Shown here one piece after another: positions 1-9,886 of a stretch of DNA of 64,000 bases (position 1 is the first letter of the stretch; each line of letters begins with the position of its first letter). Below the pieces are notes generated by a model. The model had not been told where the DNA came from, searched no databases, and saw nothing but the letters and a program-made list of their open reading frames with translations. Source of the stretch: Bathynomus jamesi (Eukaryota; Arthropoda; Malacostraca; Isopoda; Cirolanidae); contig JAJOZX010001730.1 in assembly GCA_023014485.1 (NCBI GenBank), positions 72,501-136,500 of the forward strand, read 5' to 3'. The translations under genes and the position numbers were made by a program.

Positions 1-56
1 GTAATGCTTTATTTTGCATGTTGTTGAATAACACATCAAGTTTATTATATTTCTCG

Positions 57-545
57 TTAACTCTCAACATGTGCACCGTTAGTTACACGTAGCACATCCA
101 AGCGAAATTCGAGTTCACGCCACACGTTCGCTTGCATATCTCTCGTAACACTGTTGATGGCATCGTAAATCCTTGCACGAAGAGTGTCAATGTCAGCAAC
201 AGGAGTATGATGTACATAATCTTTTACATATCCCCACAGGAAGAAGTCCAGGGGCGTGATATCGGTGGATCGTGGAGGTCATAGCACCGGCCCATCGCCC
301 CCAATCCATCTTCCGGGAAAAGTGGTGTTCATACACTAACAAACCCCAGTGTGGGGTAAATTGCTGTAAAATGATGAATGGTTGAAGGTCTTCCAACTGG
401 GGGCTACAAAGAACTCGAGCATGTTCAGTTACACTTGTGCCTTAACATTCTTTCCAGCAAAGAAGAATGGGCCTATCACCCTATCATGCATTAATCCACA
501 CCACACATTGACAAGAAAAAATTGGTATGTTACGCAACAACATGC
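57..545 (-). pseudogene. mariner-like transposase, C-terminal remnant
   Basis: Transposase remains of the IS630-Tc1-mariner superfamily on the minus strand. Near 440-505 the frame reads VNVWCGLMHDRVIGPFFF; a second block with DITPLDFFLWGYVK, typical of the region around the last catalytic acidic residue, lies at about 235-280; the frame ends TNGAHVES then a stop at 57-59. An in-frame TAA near 429-431 and a frameshift near 290 break it, and the N-terminal half is absent. No inverted terminus is visible on the 545 side. The gene is dead. Related but distinct transposases lie at 59.6 and 31.1 kb. Confidence 0.85.
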
Positions 546-766
546 AAAACAGCATTATTGTGTCTTCTTTGGATTTCATGTAATTAAATTTTATAATCGG
601 GAAAGGACTTTATGTACACCCTCTATATTACTGTATATATTAGGGATGGGTACCATAATGTACTCCTATTCCTATACCCTTTAGATATTTGCTTTTGTTC
701 CTATACCATACCCATTAATAGACAAGAACTATGTCAGAACGACATCAATGTCTCCTCTTTTATTTG

Positions 767-960
767 TGACCTTGTCATAATCCATACATGTGTAAAGTTT
801 CATCATTTTATGTAAAGAGGATCAAAACTTATGACATGGACTTCCTCTGACCTCTATTTGTGACCTTGACCTTTGATGCAGGAACCTGAATGATGATACA
901 TACTGTATGTGTGTGAAGTTTCATCAATTTATGTGGAGTGGTTCAAAAGTTATGGCATGG
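767..960. repeat. two tandem units of a ~100-bp dispersed repeat
   Basis: Two diverged copies of a unit with the order gaccttg, a TGTGTGAAGTTTCATCA-type core, ggttcaaaagttatg(g/a)catgga and a CTCTGACCTC/CACCTC-type end lie side by side. Neither strand has a plausible gene here. The flanking 550-760 is AT-rich without recognisable features. Confidence 0.6.
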
Positions 961-1247
961 ACCTACATTTAACCTTTCACCTCTATTCACAGACTTTAAC
1001 AGAAAATTAAGCTAAGCTATAAAAATTGAACTATAAAATGTTTAAAAACATTATCTTAACTTACCCTCGCGTGTAGTTCCGTCATTTTATTTTTGTTCCT
1101 AAGCGCAAATGAAACATCTCTTACCTTTTTTTTCAGTTTCTTTAGTGTGGTATCATTGTTCATAATATTGTGCACCTCAGAATCCAAAATTTCATAGTTA
1201 ACAGCTTTTATGTTCACGGATCTATTTTAGGTGATACGCAAGAGGGT

Positions 1248-1304
1248 TTGGATCACCTGAAGGTCAGGGCCCCCAGCCTCATCTGGGAGCCCTGATCTTC
1301 AGGT
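1248..1304. repeat. short imperfect hairpin (CACCTGAAG arms)
   Basis: CACCTGAAG..CAGGG..CCCAG is followed after a short loop by CTGGG..CCCTG..CTTCAGGTG, so the stretch can fold on itself. The same CACCTGAAGAT word recurs in the minisatellite at 1409-1527. The stretch 1020-1247 shows only AT-rich sequence. Confidence 0.6.
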
Positions 1305-1408
1305 GGCAAAATTTATTTTATTTTTAGGTTAAATTTTTAGGTTAAGGTTACACCGAGCGGAGTCGTAGTGGTTATGTTAGTTCCCTCTATCATCATTGTG
1401 TAAAACTG

Positions 1409-1527
1409 GGATCACCTGAAGATCCCCCCCCACCCAGAGTATCCACCTGAAGATTTCCCCCCCCCGATCCACCGGAAGATATTCCACCCCAGTCCGCTCC
1501 ACCTGGAGATACTCCACCCCAGTTTTG
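1409..1527 (+). repeat. minisatellite, ATCCACCTGAAGAT-type units with C runs
   Basis: About four diverged units of roughly 30 bp. Each has a (g)atccacc(t/g)g(a/g)agat core followed by a C-rich or ttCCACCCCAG spacer. No coding signal. Confidence 0.65.
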
Positions 1528-1555
1528 ACAAATAAAACAAACAATTCATTCTATG

Positions 1556-2340
1556 GGAGATAATGCCCGGTTAGGTTAATTGAATGCCCGGTTAGGTCAA
1601 CTGTATGCCCTTGATGATTGGTTACGTTAAGTTGTGATATTTTCGTTAAAACTAACGAAAATATCACGAGTTAACCTAACCAAATTAGAATGTTTTGTTT
1701 ATATTAAAATTATATTTAATTAGAATGTTTTGTTATAAGAAATTAATGGAGAAGCTAATAATATTTAATAAATGTAATTACGATAAATTATTGTTTATTG
1801 AATTATAAAATACGAATTGGCAACACAAGGAGTCGGCCCGCGGAGGCTCGGGTGGAAGTACCCTTCAGTCACTGGGCAGGTTGCGTTTAAGAAGGTGTCC
1901 TTTTTCGTGTTAGAATGTAATTGTGAATTTAAACTGTTTTTTTTGTCTCTCTCTCCGACTTAAGTATTATAATTAAATTGCCCCCCTCGCATTACCCGTT
2001 TAACTAAGTCTGTTTCGGCAATAATAAAGTAGTAAAAGTGTAATGAAGATTATAATTGACCCCAGTCTCCCTTTTCATTGTCTAACGGTTTTTCGACTCG
2101 GCCGCTACCATGCATTTATATACAGTAATGCAAAAACCGAGTGAAAAGCGTGTAAAGAGAATGATTAATGGTAGAAGAGAAATTGAATAACGAGTAGAAA
2201 GTAAAGTAAATAATGAATTATAATAATGAAGAAGTTAATCACGACAGCGTACAGTTGACCTAACCGGGCATTCAGTTAACCTAACCGGGTATTCAGTTGA
2301 TCTAACTGGGCATTCAGTTAACCTAACCAGTTGGTCAATT
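1556..2340. repeat. inverted-repeat element with GCCCGGTTAGGT units
   Basis: The left side (1556-1690) has repeated tgcccggttaggt(t/c)aa(t/c)tg units followed by TTGATGATTGGTTACG and a palindrome around ATATTTTCGTTA. The right side (2230-2340) holds the same units in reverse complement (cctaaccgggcattcagtt). The 540-bp interior is AT-rich without a recognisable gene. Relatives of one or both parts occur at 18.1-18.5, 26.94-27.03 and 55.56-55.72 kb. I read it as a non-autonomous foldback element; superfamily unknown. Confidence 0.6.
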
Positions 2341-2570
2341 TTAATGTTAATATAGATGTGTATATATAAATATCATGTAACCTATTTTGCATAATAAATA
2401 TCATGTAATCTATTTTGCATTTTTATTGTCCTATTATGCCAAATGCTCGTATTTCTCCAAAAATAGAATGTTATTTTCGTATTCAGAGAATCAAAATGCA
2501 CTACTGGTGCTATTTTCAAAAGAATCTGGTGGTGGGCTCGAAACGGAAAAGACCACGTCGATCTAAAAGA

Positions 2571-2586
2571 GGTTGGGAACCCCTGT
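2571..2586. mobile_element. hAT-type terminus (AGGTTGGGAACCCCTG)
   Basis: The reverse complement, CAGGGGTTCCCAACCT, is the form of terminal inverted repeat seen in many hAT MITEs. The matching other end was not found, so this is one end of a truncated or diverged copy spanning an unknown part of 2440-2586. Confidence 0.45.
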
Positions 2587-2628
2587 TCTAAGAAACGTAG
2601 AAGAAAAAGATGGAAGACTTTATCGAAG

Positions 2629-2687
2629 GGTGATGATCAAAATAAAAATGAATATATGAGTCCACTTTTATTTTGATCATCACCTTG
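2629..2687. repeat. 21-bp inverted repeat hairpin
   Basis: GGTGATGATCAAAATAAAA and its exact reverse complement flank an 18-20 bp loop. No gene is associated. From 2690 to 3385 I see only AT-rich sequence without features. Confidence 0.75.
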
Positions 2688-3384
2688 TAACCTTGTATGG
2701 GTTCCTCGTGACGATCGCTTTTCACATTGAGCTCAGGCTCGTGGCCCTAACTCTAGAGTTTGTTGGTGAAGAATAGATTTGTTTACTTAAGCTCTCCATC
2801 TCACATACTCAGGCACATCCGGCTCATCTGGAATTGTCCTGAACCAGGTGTCTAATCTTCTAGACTAGACACTCAATGTTTCTTAAAGCATTAATAGTTG
2901 CTAGACCTGACTAAACTGTTATCCTGTTTCATTTTCAAACAAAAACTCTTTTAAACAAAGCTAAAAAGAGGTAAACTAGTGGTGTAAATGAGAAGAAGTT
3001 TGATCATAAAAATATTCTTAGCTTTCTCTACCATGTAAACTTTAAACACTTTCGACCTTACTTAAAATAACTTGAACTAACGTAGTTTTTAATTGTAAAA
3101 ATACTCTGTTAAATCTCGCCTAATTAAAAACAGGCAAAGTCATCCAGATGGTGTCTTACTGTATTGGATGTAAAACCCGATTTAGTATGCATTTAGTATG
3201 TATTTAAATGCACTGTTTTAGTATTAATTAGGAAGGTTCAAAAATTTTAATAAAAAATAATAACAAAAGCGAACTGGAAGGAATATTTTAGAATGTTCAT
3301 GAATTTGTAAAATGGACCAAGCTTGTGACAATACCTTTTCCCTTTATCACTACTTGTTAGTCATTTGGTAATTCATTTTATCTT

Positions 3385-3387
<3 letters not shown>

Positions 3388-3430
<43 letters not shown>
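3388..3430. repeat. (TA)n microsatellite
   Basis: Uninterrupted AT dinucleotides directly abut the left end of the foldback element at 3431. Confidence 0.95.
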
Positions 3431-3432
<2 letters not shown>

Positions 3433-4282
3433 GAATGAACTCAGAATGGTTCCCTGAGTTTTTTATGATACACACAGACCGTGCATGGAACAAGGAACTC
3501 TTCTGGGATAATTAAATCCACTATAGTCCGAATAAGTAATGGTAAATGACAAATACCATAGTTTTTCTTTTTCATGATGCAAGCCCGACGTGGGCAACGG
3601 GTCTCTCGCAAAGAGGTCCCATAAATATAGCTTCCCTCACCAGCGATCTGCAAAGCAGACAGGATCCAGCTTTGGGACATGGATCTAGGGTTTAAAGCAA
3701 CCTAGCCCCACTACATTTAGAACCTCAATATAAGTAAAAGACTCGTTGCATTCACGTCGGATTGAATAAATCAAAGTAAAAGGGGTAACTATTATATTTT
3801 TAGCCAAAACCAAAATGCACGGTCTGTGTGTATCATAAAAAACTCAGGGAACCATTCTGAGTTCATTCCCATCATGAAACGGACATGTTATGTGCCTTGA
3901 AAAGTGGACGCTCAATTCTGCCAGTTGAGGTTTAAGTTTTGGTTTTGGCTAAAAATATAATAGTTACCTCTTTTACTTTGATTTATTCAATCCGACGTGA
4001 ATGCAACGAGTCTTTTACTTATATTGAGGTTCTAAATGTAGTGGGGCTAGGTTGCTTTAAACCCTAGATCCATGTCCCAAAGCTGGATCCTGTCTGCTTT
4101 GCAGATAGCTGGTGAGGGAAGCTATATTTATGGGACCTCTTTGCGAGAGACCCGTTGCCCACGTCGGGCTTGCATCATGAAAAAGAAAAACTATGGTATT
4201 TGTCATTTACCATTACTTATTCGGACTATAGTGGATTTAATTATCCCAGAAGAGTTCCTTGTTCCATGCACGGTCTGTGTGT

Positions 4283-4286
<4 letters not shown>
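3431..4286. mobile_element. foldback element, family A (copy 1)
   Basis: Two arms of about 345 bp (3466-3811 and 3940-4286) are near-perfect reverse complements. The 130-bp spacer holds a further inverted fragment of the outer end (3819-3871, the inverse of about 3431-3487). Outer ends read gatacacacagaccgtgca and the element sits exactly between two (TA)n tracts. An open frame of about 80 codons (starting MSQSWILSALQI) lies in each arm but is just the arm read outward; the copy at 29.0-29.5 kb does not keep it, so I do not call it a gene. Partial copy at 5650-5785. No transposase; superfamily unassigned. Confidence 0.8.

Positions 4287-4351
<65 letters not shown>
4286..4351. repeat. (TA)n microsatellite
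   Basis: Two adjoining AT dinucleotide tracts between the foldback element and the mariner-like element starting at 4354. Confidence 0.95.
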
Positions 4352-4352
<1 letters not shown>

Positions 4353-4353
4353 G

Positions 4354-4926
4354 CAGGGTGTCCGAGAATTATCTGTACAATTTTTGGCTGTTATTAAAAG
4401 TCAACCATGAAGTGTAGAAATTCCAGTGTTGTCCCATTTTACAGAGAATCTCATTAAGTTTTTTCTGATACCAGGTTTTGACAAGTTTTTTAGAAATTCC
4501 AGTGTGTCCGAACATTATCTGTACAATTTCATCTTTTAATAAAATTCTTGATAACACACGTAAAATTCTTAAACAAGATTATTTAGAATCTGTATTTTCA
4601 AAAGTTTTCTTTTATTAAAGTAACGTTGTTACAAACATTCGATATGTGCACCATTAGTGATTCGCAAACATCCAATCGATACTCCAAATGTTGCCATGTA
4701 CGCTGCAGCATATCCACATCAATTCGCTCAATAGCAGCTGTGATTCTTGCTTTTAAATCATCAATGTCTGTCACCCGCGTACATTTCTAAAAAACTTGTC
4801 AAAACGTGGTATCAGAAAAAACTTAATGAGATTCTCTGTAAAATGGGACAACACTGGAATTTCTACACTTCATGGTTGACTTTTAATAACAGCCAAAATT
4901 TGTACAGATAATTCTCGGACACCCTG
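4354..4926 (-). mobile_element. mariner-like element, internally deleted
   Basis: Terminal inverted repeats begin CAGGGTGTCCGAGAATTATC and extend about 140 bp; the right side is followed by TA, as expected for Tc1/mariner, while the left flank reads TG. Inside, the minus strand keeps the C-terminal end of the transposase (separate entry). At 573 bp it is too short to encode a whole transposase, so it moved, if at all, in trans. Confidence 0.85.
4600..4790 (-). pseudogene. mariner transposase C-terminal fragment
   Basis: The minus strand reads RVTDIDDLKARITAAIERI followed by DMLQRTWQHLEYRLDVC, then in a shifted frame RITNGAHIECL and a stop. This is the helical C-terminal end common to mariner-like transposases of the type also seen at 57-545 and 59.7-60.8 kb. 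The catalytic core is missing. Confidence 0.8.
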
Positions 4927-4928
4927 TA

Positions 4929-4984
4929 TTATATATATATATATATAAATATATATGTATGTATATATATATATATATATATAT
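4929..4984. repeat. (TA)n microsatellite
   Basis: AT dinucleotides with small interruptions between the mariner element and the SINE pair. Confidence 0.9.
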
Positions 4985-5606
4985 GCAAATAACTGCAATG
5001 ACCGCGCAGTATATAAATGAATAGAAACGACATAAGTATTAAGGAACGTTTCTGCACACGAGGAGGAGAGATAACGAAATAATGAAAAATGAGGCGAACC
5101 GCCTGGGAATCGAACCCAGGGCCTTCCAATTGCCGGTCGGACGCTCTACCATTATGCTACGGACCTCACTCAATCACAAATCGAAATTCTCCCAAATAGG
5201 GCAGAAACCAATGCCCTCAGAGAGCACCCTCGCAAATCGTGAATATGCGCAAATAACTGCGGTTCGCCTCATTTTTCATTATTTCGTTATCTCTCCTCCT
5301 CGTGTGCAGAAACGTTCCTTAATACTTATGTCGTTTCTATTCATTTATATACTGCGCGGTCATTGCAGTTATTTGCGCATATTCACGATTTGCGAGGGTG
5401 CTCTCTGAGGGCATTGGTTTCTGCCCTATTTGGGAGAATTTCGATTTGTGATTGAGTGAGGTCCGTAGCATAATGGTAGAGCGTCCGACCGGCAATTGGA
5501 AGGCCCTGGGTTCGATTCCCAGGCGGTTCGCCTCATTTTTCATTATTTCGTTATCTCTCCTCCTCGTGTGCAGAAACGTTCCTTAATACTTATGTCGTTT
5601 CTATTC

Positions 5607-5610
<4 letters not shown>
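4985..5610. mobile_element. head-to-head tRNA-derived SINE pair
   Basis: The minus-strand copy (about 4985-5255) and plus-strand copy (about 5262-5610) share the same body and a tRNA-like head. Heads at 5093-5166 (minus) and 5459-5530 (plus) carry an A box TAGCATAATGG and a B box GGTTCGATTCC. The T stem CTGGG/CCCAG and an anticodon-type stem TCCGA/TTGGA form, but the acceptor ends do not pair, so these are not functional tRNAs. The plus arrangement has body, head, body again, then an (AT)(GT) tract at 5608. Confidence 0.75.
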
Positions 5611-5640
<30 letters not shown>

Positions 5641-5642
5641 AT
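5608..5642. repeat. (AT)n(GT)n microsatellite
   Basis: Compound dinucleotide tract forming the tail of the SINE and the border of the next foldback fragment. Confidence 0.9.
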
Positions 5643-5649
5643 GCTTTAC

Positions 5650-5785
5650 AACTCAGAATGGTTCCCTAAGAAACTTTTATGTTATACACAGACCGTGCGG
5701 CGTGCATGGAACAAGGAACTCTTTTGGGAAAATTAAATTCACTATAGTCCGAAAAAGTAATGGTAAATGACAAATTGGGGGAAGT
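5650..5785. mobile_element. foldback element family A, partial copy
   Basis: Matches the outer 130 bp of the 3431-4286 element (actcagaatggttccct, acacagaccgtgc, ggaacaaggaactctt, gtaatggtaaatgacaaa). It ends abruptly and has no second arm. The following 5785-6320 is AT-rich with no gene I can support. Confidence 0.75.
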
Positions 5786-6324
5786 TGGGGGAGTGGTTTG
5801 TGGGATGCATTACGAGTTGGGTCCTCGTCCCGCATCCTAGTAACACACTAAAATAATCAGTGTGGCTAAAACTCGTAAATACTATATTGAAAGATTATAC
5901 CATAGCATCATTATTATTGGTAAGTAATGTACATTCTCCATTGCACATAGCATGATTCCTTAGCTATATGGCTTTTTTTGTGAATTGATCAATGTGTAGT
6001 TCCTTTAAAGTGACCATGGGTTTTTACGTTATAAAAACCTAAAAGGTTAATATGTTTTAAATGACATGGGCTGGACCTGTAAATCAAAATAACTTTTTAT
6101 GGGGTAGTTTTAGTCGCTTTATTCAAATTTGTCACTCATTTTTTGTTCAAATGCATATTAATGGTGAAAATTATGATACTAATAATATATATATAAATAC
6201 ACTCATTTTTGGTCCGACGAGTATAATTTTATGCTGTTTGTACAGGGAAATAGTGATGACGTCATTTTCTATGCGCCGTTCACATGTCTTTCAGTCCGAA
6301 CGTAGCAGATCAGTTTTGTATGAT

Positions 6325-6550
6325 GTTGTTGTGCGAAGGGTGTGAGTTGGACCCTGACTCAGAAGCCCATACACAAAACATTGAGAGGCTTTGGAAAGAC
6401 GTGAAAAGTTGGGTTATTCGGGCTGGGAACCGAAATTATCACTATTCCCAGTATTTCGCCCGTTATTTATTTATTAACGAGCACCCACAGCTGGAGCGTC
6501 TTCATGCTTTCCTCAAGCAAGCTGCCCTTCTCTATCCACCCACAGAATAA
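6325..6550 (+). pseudogene. Merlin/ISXO2-like transposase, C-terminal part
   Basis: The frame reads CELDPDSEAHTQNIERLWKD, then RNYHYSQYFARYLF and LHAFLKQAALLYPPTE before the stop at 6548-6550. HTQNIE..W around the last catalytic Glu, then HY..YLARYLF and a LYPP end, is the signature of ISXO2-like DDE domains of IS1595 and eukaryotic Merlin transposons. An ATG at 6284 opens the frame but the two N-terminal catalytic Asp regions are absent upstream, so the gene is 5' truncated. A related tail lies at 54391-54531. Confidence 0.75.
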
Positions 6551-6590
6551 TTCAAGGTTAGTTTATCTATTAGGCCTTATATCTTTCCTT

Positions 6591-7024
6591 AAAATACATT
6601 TTTCTAGTGTATTTTGGTGTGCTTTGTTCAAATATAACCTTCATTTCCTGTGCAAATGTAAAGAAATAAGAATTTGTTTACATTATTTCGGAGTCATATT
6701 TCGTCATATCAGGAACGAACTTTAGGTTATTAGCGGGGGTCAAGGGGGCGGAGCCCCGTTGTTACTGTTAGGTTTAGTTAGGTTAGGTTTAGTTAGGTTT
6801 AGTTAGTTTAAGTTAGGTTTAGTTAGGTTAGATTTAGTTTAGTTAGGTTAGGTTTAGTTAGTTTTCATAATTTTTGGTTAATATATTGCTATTCACATGA
6901 CCAGAAATGAAGAAATACGACTCCGAAGTAATGTACAAATAATCATATTGCCTTCCATTTGCACAGGAAATGAAGGTTATATTTGAACAGAGCACACCAA
7001 TATACACTAGAAAAATGTATTTTT
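6591..7024. mobile_element. foldback element with TTAGGTTTAG-rich centre
   Basis: Arms 6591-6720 and 6893-7024 are inverted copies (aaaatacatttttctagtgt, TTCATTTCCTGTGCAAATG, TACTTCGGAGTCGTA-like). The spacer 6765-6870 is a run of gttaggttaggtttagtta units. It lies just downstream of the Merlin-like tail and may be its 3' terminus, but no transposase link is provable. Confidence 0.65.
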
Positions 7025-7184
7025 TATTTCAACTTCAGGCCATGTCATTTGCGACATAATTACCAAACCTAAAACATGTATATAATGCGAGGAATCGAAA
7101 ATCTATACTTTTTTTTTTTTTAGATATCCGCATCTGCATCCGCGGATGCGTAAAACCTTTACATCACGTTACATCACTAATATA

Positions 7185-7560
7185 TATATGGGACCATGTT
7201 GTAATGGGGATCACTTACTGTATTTGTTTAATGCCCAAACGTTTCGGAAAATCAGTTTTCGTCCTCAGTGGCTAGAAAACTGGCGAAGAGAAAATTAAAC
7301 AATAAATTCATGAGAATTACTCCCCCGCCAAAATAAAAACATTAACGTTAAAAATAGTTAAAACAAACTAAATAAAATATTTCACAACAGTTTCACAAGA
7401 GTCTAACCTTTATGTAGCACGTCCAACATCAACAGATGAAAAAAGGGATGTGCAACGGCTTGGTTGGTTGTTGTATTGGAAAGTGGTTGGAGAAAGGTAA
7501 GTTATTAAGAGGTGGTTTGGTTTTAGCACGTGACTGTACAGGGGTACCAGTATTCTGAAG
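7185..7560 (-). mobile_element. Penelope-like 3' terminal region (candidate)
   Basis: Read on the minus strand the sequence runs CACTGAGGACGAAAACTG, ATTTTCCGAAACG, then tttgggcattaaacaaata and GTGATCCCCATTACAACATG. This resembles 3' ends of Penelope-like retroelements as I know them. No reverse transcriptase or GIY-YIG frame is left. A hammerhead-like core sits at 7242-7268 (separate entry). The upstream 7270-7560 would be its 3' coding/UTR side but contains no readable frame. Confidence 0.4.
7242..7268 (-). ncRNA. hammerhead-ribozyme-like core (candidate)
   Basis: Minus strand: CTGAGGA (fits core CUGANGA), then a hairpin C-GAAAA-CTGA-TTTTC-C, then GAAA, the spacing of hammerhead stem II. 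It is followed by CGTTT, so stem III could form only as a self-complementary AAACGUUU. The nucleotide expected to be H17 is G, so cleavage activity is doubtful. Hammerhead motifs are known from Penelope-like elements. Confidence 0.4.
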
Positions 7561-8337
7561 TCAGTGGCAGACTGATCACTGAAAAGAATTTAAAAGTATT
7601 GAATCTGATCAGGTGTGAATGTTGTTCGATGTTTGGATATTAAAGAAGTTGGATTAAGGTTTCCTTCAAACGAGCCTATATCCTTGGCAATGATGCTGCA
7701 AGTTGTTCATACCCTAACTAGGTGTATGAGTAAAGCTGTGCTTTGAAGAAACAATGAAACCTTTACTTTCTGTCTACAACTTCCTCTAGAAACAATATGC
7801 GTTTAAAAACATACACAGAAAAATCTGTTATTAAAAACAACAAAACACAGTTGACCGCTTTTTGTTTGGATCAAATAAAGTAATGGTTAAACTATAGTAA
7901 CTGCTGTATTCAGTCATAAAATGTATTTTGTTGGTTTCATTTTGTTATAATAAAGAAAACTCATATCTTTAAAACAACAAACCAAGTTAGTTAACCCCCT
8001 TTTGTCTGAATCAAAGAAAGCAATGTTAAAATATAATAATTGCTTTAATTAGTTAACACAGCATTTTTGGTATTCACTTTGTTACTGTAGAATTTTACTG
8101 TGACTACTATATTAACACTAATGAATTATACTTCTGAACAGTAATCCATACATCTAGAGTATATAAGCGTGCATGCATTCGTCCACAAAGGGTTATATTA
8201 ATATGAGTTCTTTTAGTTTAAAAAAACTGCATTTTTTATTTTCTTTTGAATATGACGTTTATAAATGCAAATATAAAAATGTTCGCGTAGAAAAATATTT
8301 AATAAAATTCTAATGCAGAGCAAAACTATAAATACCC
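7560..8337. other. AT-rich stretch without identifiable features
   Basis: Two related segments around 7790-7920 and 7960-8090 repeat the pattern aaaacaacaaa.c.agttaacc then ttgtttgaatcaaa and gcaatgttaaa, suggesting an old duplication. No gene, tRNA or transposon end was recognised. Confidence 0.45.
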
Positions 8338-8349
8338 AATTTGCTGAAC

Positions 8350-8440
8350 GCGGAATGGCGTAACGGGTAAAACACACTATACGTTGTGTGAAAAATCTCA
8401 GGAAAAGGGGTTTGACTCTGGTTATGATAAAATACTTTCA
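8350..8440 (+). repeat. degenerate tRNA-like SINE head (candidate)
   Basis: gcggaatggcgtaacgggta resembles an A-box region and ggtttgactctgg a B box about 55 bp further on. Pairing of acceptor and anticodon arms is poor. Followed by AT-rich sequence. Confidence 0.3.
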
Positions 8441-8524
8441 AGTTTATTTCTGCATTTATAATGCAGTAAAGTAAAGAAATTCTGTTTAAAAAAAAATCGG
8501 AAAAATAAATTAGACATTTTGGTA

Positions 8525-8637
8525 ATTTAGTTGATCGAGCAAAATCTGCGTATGTTTGTTTTAAAGTAATTTATGTTAATTTAAAGAAATTGTTGTTTAA
8601 AACAAACATACGAAGATTTTGCTCGATCAACTAAATA
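8525..8637. repeat. 41-bp-arm inverted repeat hairpin
   Basis: atttagttgatcgagcaaaa...tttgttttaaa and its reverse complement, differing at about one base, flank roughly 30 bp of AT-rich loop. Short foldback element or hairpin; no target duplication identified. Confidence 0.8.
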
Positions 8638-8959
8638 TTTGTTTACTGCAACATTATTATCAACAAAATGAATTTCGAAACACAAAACAAAAATTTTGGT
8701 TCCTAAAAATAAAAAATTTTATTGAAATATTTATATTTGTTTAAACCAACAAAAAATTTAGATTTTTTATTATTATTTCATTTTTTGTGTGTAGGCAAAC
8801 TGGGCATAAGAGTGGGCGAGTGTATGGTAATTCACAGATTTATTCGGATAAAGTTTTAGTTAGGTAACACTTTTGGTACCTCGTAATATTAAATTTCTTT
8901 TTTAAACATTTAGAAACAATTTTACTATCGAAAAAAGATACAGTATTTTGGTTCTGATT

Positions 8960-9140
8960 TTGTTAGGTTACGATAGGTTTGGTTAGATTAGATTAGGTTG
9001 GAGTAGTTAGTACCTCGCTATTTAATACTTAACAGAAACCACTCTTCGAGCCCTCAGTTACGACCAAAACACTTATCACGCCCTTATCGATGGCACTAGG
9101 GTTAAGGTAGGTTAAATTAGGTTTAATTAATTATTTTTCA
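8960..9140 (+). repeat. dispersed TTAGG/TTAGATT-type repeats
   Basis: Runs such as ggtttggttagattagattaggttgg and gggttaaggtaggttaaattaggtt. They resemble degenerate arthropod telomere units but are short, mixed and interstitial. Otherwise 8640-9190 has no feature. Confidence 0.5.
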
Positions 9141-9194
9141 GATATATGTTTTTTTAAAAGTCAGTACCTCGCTTATGTGAAGATGCGCACATGC

Positions 9195-9197
<3 letters not shown>

Positions 9198-9234
<37 letters not shown>

Positions 9235-9278
9235 TGTGTGTGTATGTGTATGTGTGTTGTGTGTGTGTGTGTGTGTGA
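9198..9278. repeat. (GT)n microsatellite
   Basis: About 80 bp of GT dinucleotides with occasional A or missing G. The stretch 9280-9585 after it shows nothing recognisable. Confidence 0.95.
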
Positions 9279-9587
9279 ACTTGATTGCTTGTTTGATGAA
9301 TCTACCTAAGACGCTCCTTCCATGACAAAGGTAATTAAAGGAATTTGCATTTTCATTTCCTGGCTGCTCATTGGCACTGGAATGCTGTCGAACCCTTGGG
9401 ACGTGCTCATCTGTATGAATAGATGAATATGTGACTTTCTTATGTTACTCAGTGCTTTTTTATTTGTACTTCTTTACGAAGGTCTTCCAATTTATTGTTC
9501 ACACCGAAATTGAAAATGCATCTGATTTCCCATTAAAACAAAAATCAACCTAGCCTTACTTGAACTTGTGTTGCTACCCTGGCCAGC

Positions 9588-9760
9588 GCCCGTAGCTTAG
9601 TGGGTAACACCGCTTCAATATAACCGAAGTGAAAACACTGAGGTCGGGGGTTCGACTCCCGATGGTGCTGGTAATAACAATCCAGGAGTTAGCACAATGG
9701 TCCGCACTAGACTGGCCTAAGAGCCGTGCCAGTTTGTGGCAACACATTATTATTATCAAT
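9588..9760 (+). mobile_element. tRNA-derived SINE
   Basis: The head has CGTAGCTTAGTGGGTAAC (A box) and GGGGTTCGACTCCC (B box with T stem). The ends CCAGCGCC and GGTGCTGG pair as an acceptor-type stem, but the anticodon region is expanded, so it is not a functional tRNA. The body follows with acaatccaggagttagca and a TATTATTATTATC tail. Transcription by RNA polymerase III from A/B boxes is the family expectation. Confidence 0.65.
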
Positions 9761-9886
9761 CACCTTATCCTGCCGAACACATACCTTGAACATAAACAAT
9801 TCAGAACATTTCATTATTTCTTCCTTCCTTGCTTTTCTTCTGTCAATATACTTTAGTTATTTTATAAGTTATTCTATGGTATTGAC

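Noticed and set aside
1409..1527. CRISPR-like array
   Set aside because: Units are adjacent and diverged with no unique spacers; this is a eukaryotic minisatellite.
4072..4329. Open frame of ~80 codons present in both arms of the 3431-4286 foldback
   Set aside because: It is the same arm read outward on opposite strands, one copy runs into (TA)n, and the related element at 29 kb does not preserve the frame.
5459..5530. Functional tRNA gene (A and B boxes, T and anticodon-type stems)
   Set aside because: The acceptor stem does not pair, position 33 is not T, and the head is attached to a repeated SINE body.
9595..9673. Functional tRNA
   Set aside because: Acceptor-type ends pair but the region between the A and B boxes is too long and unpaired, and a SINE body follows.
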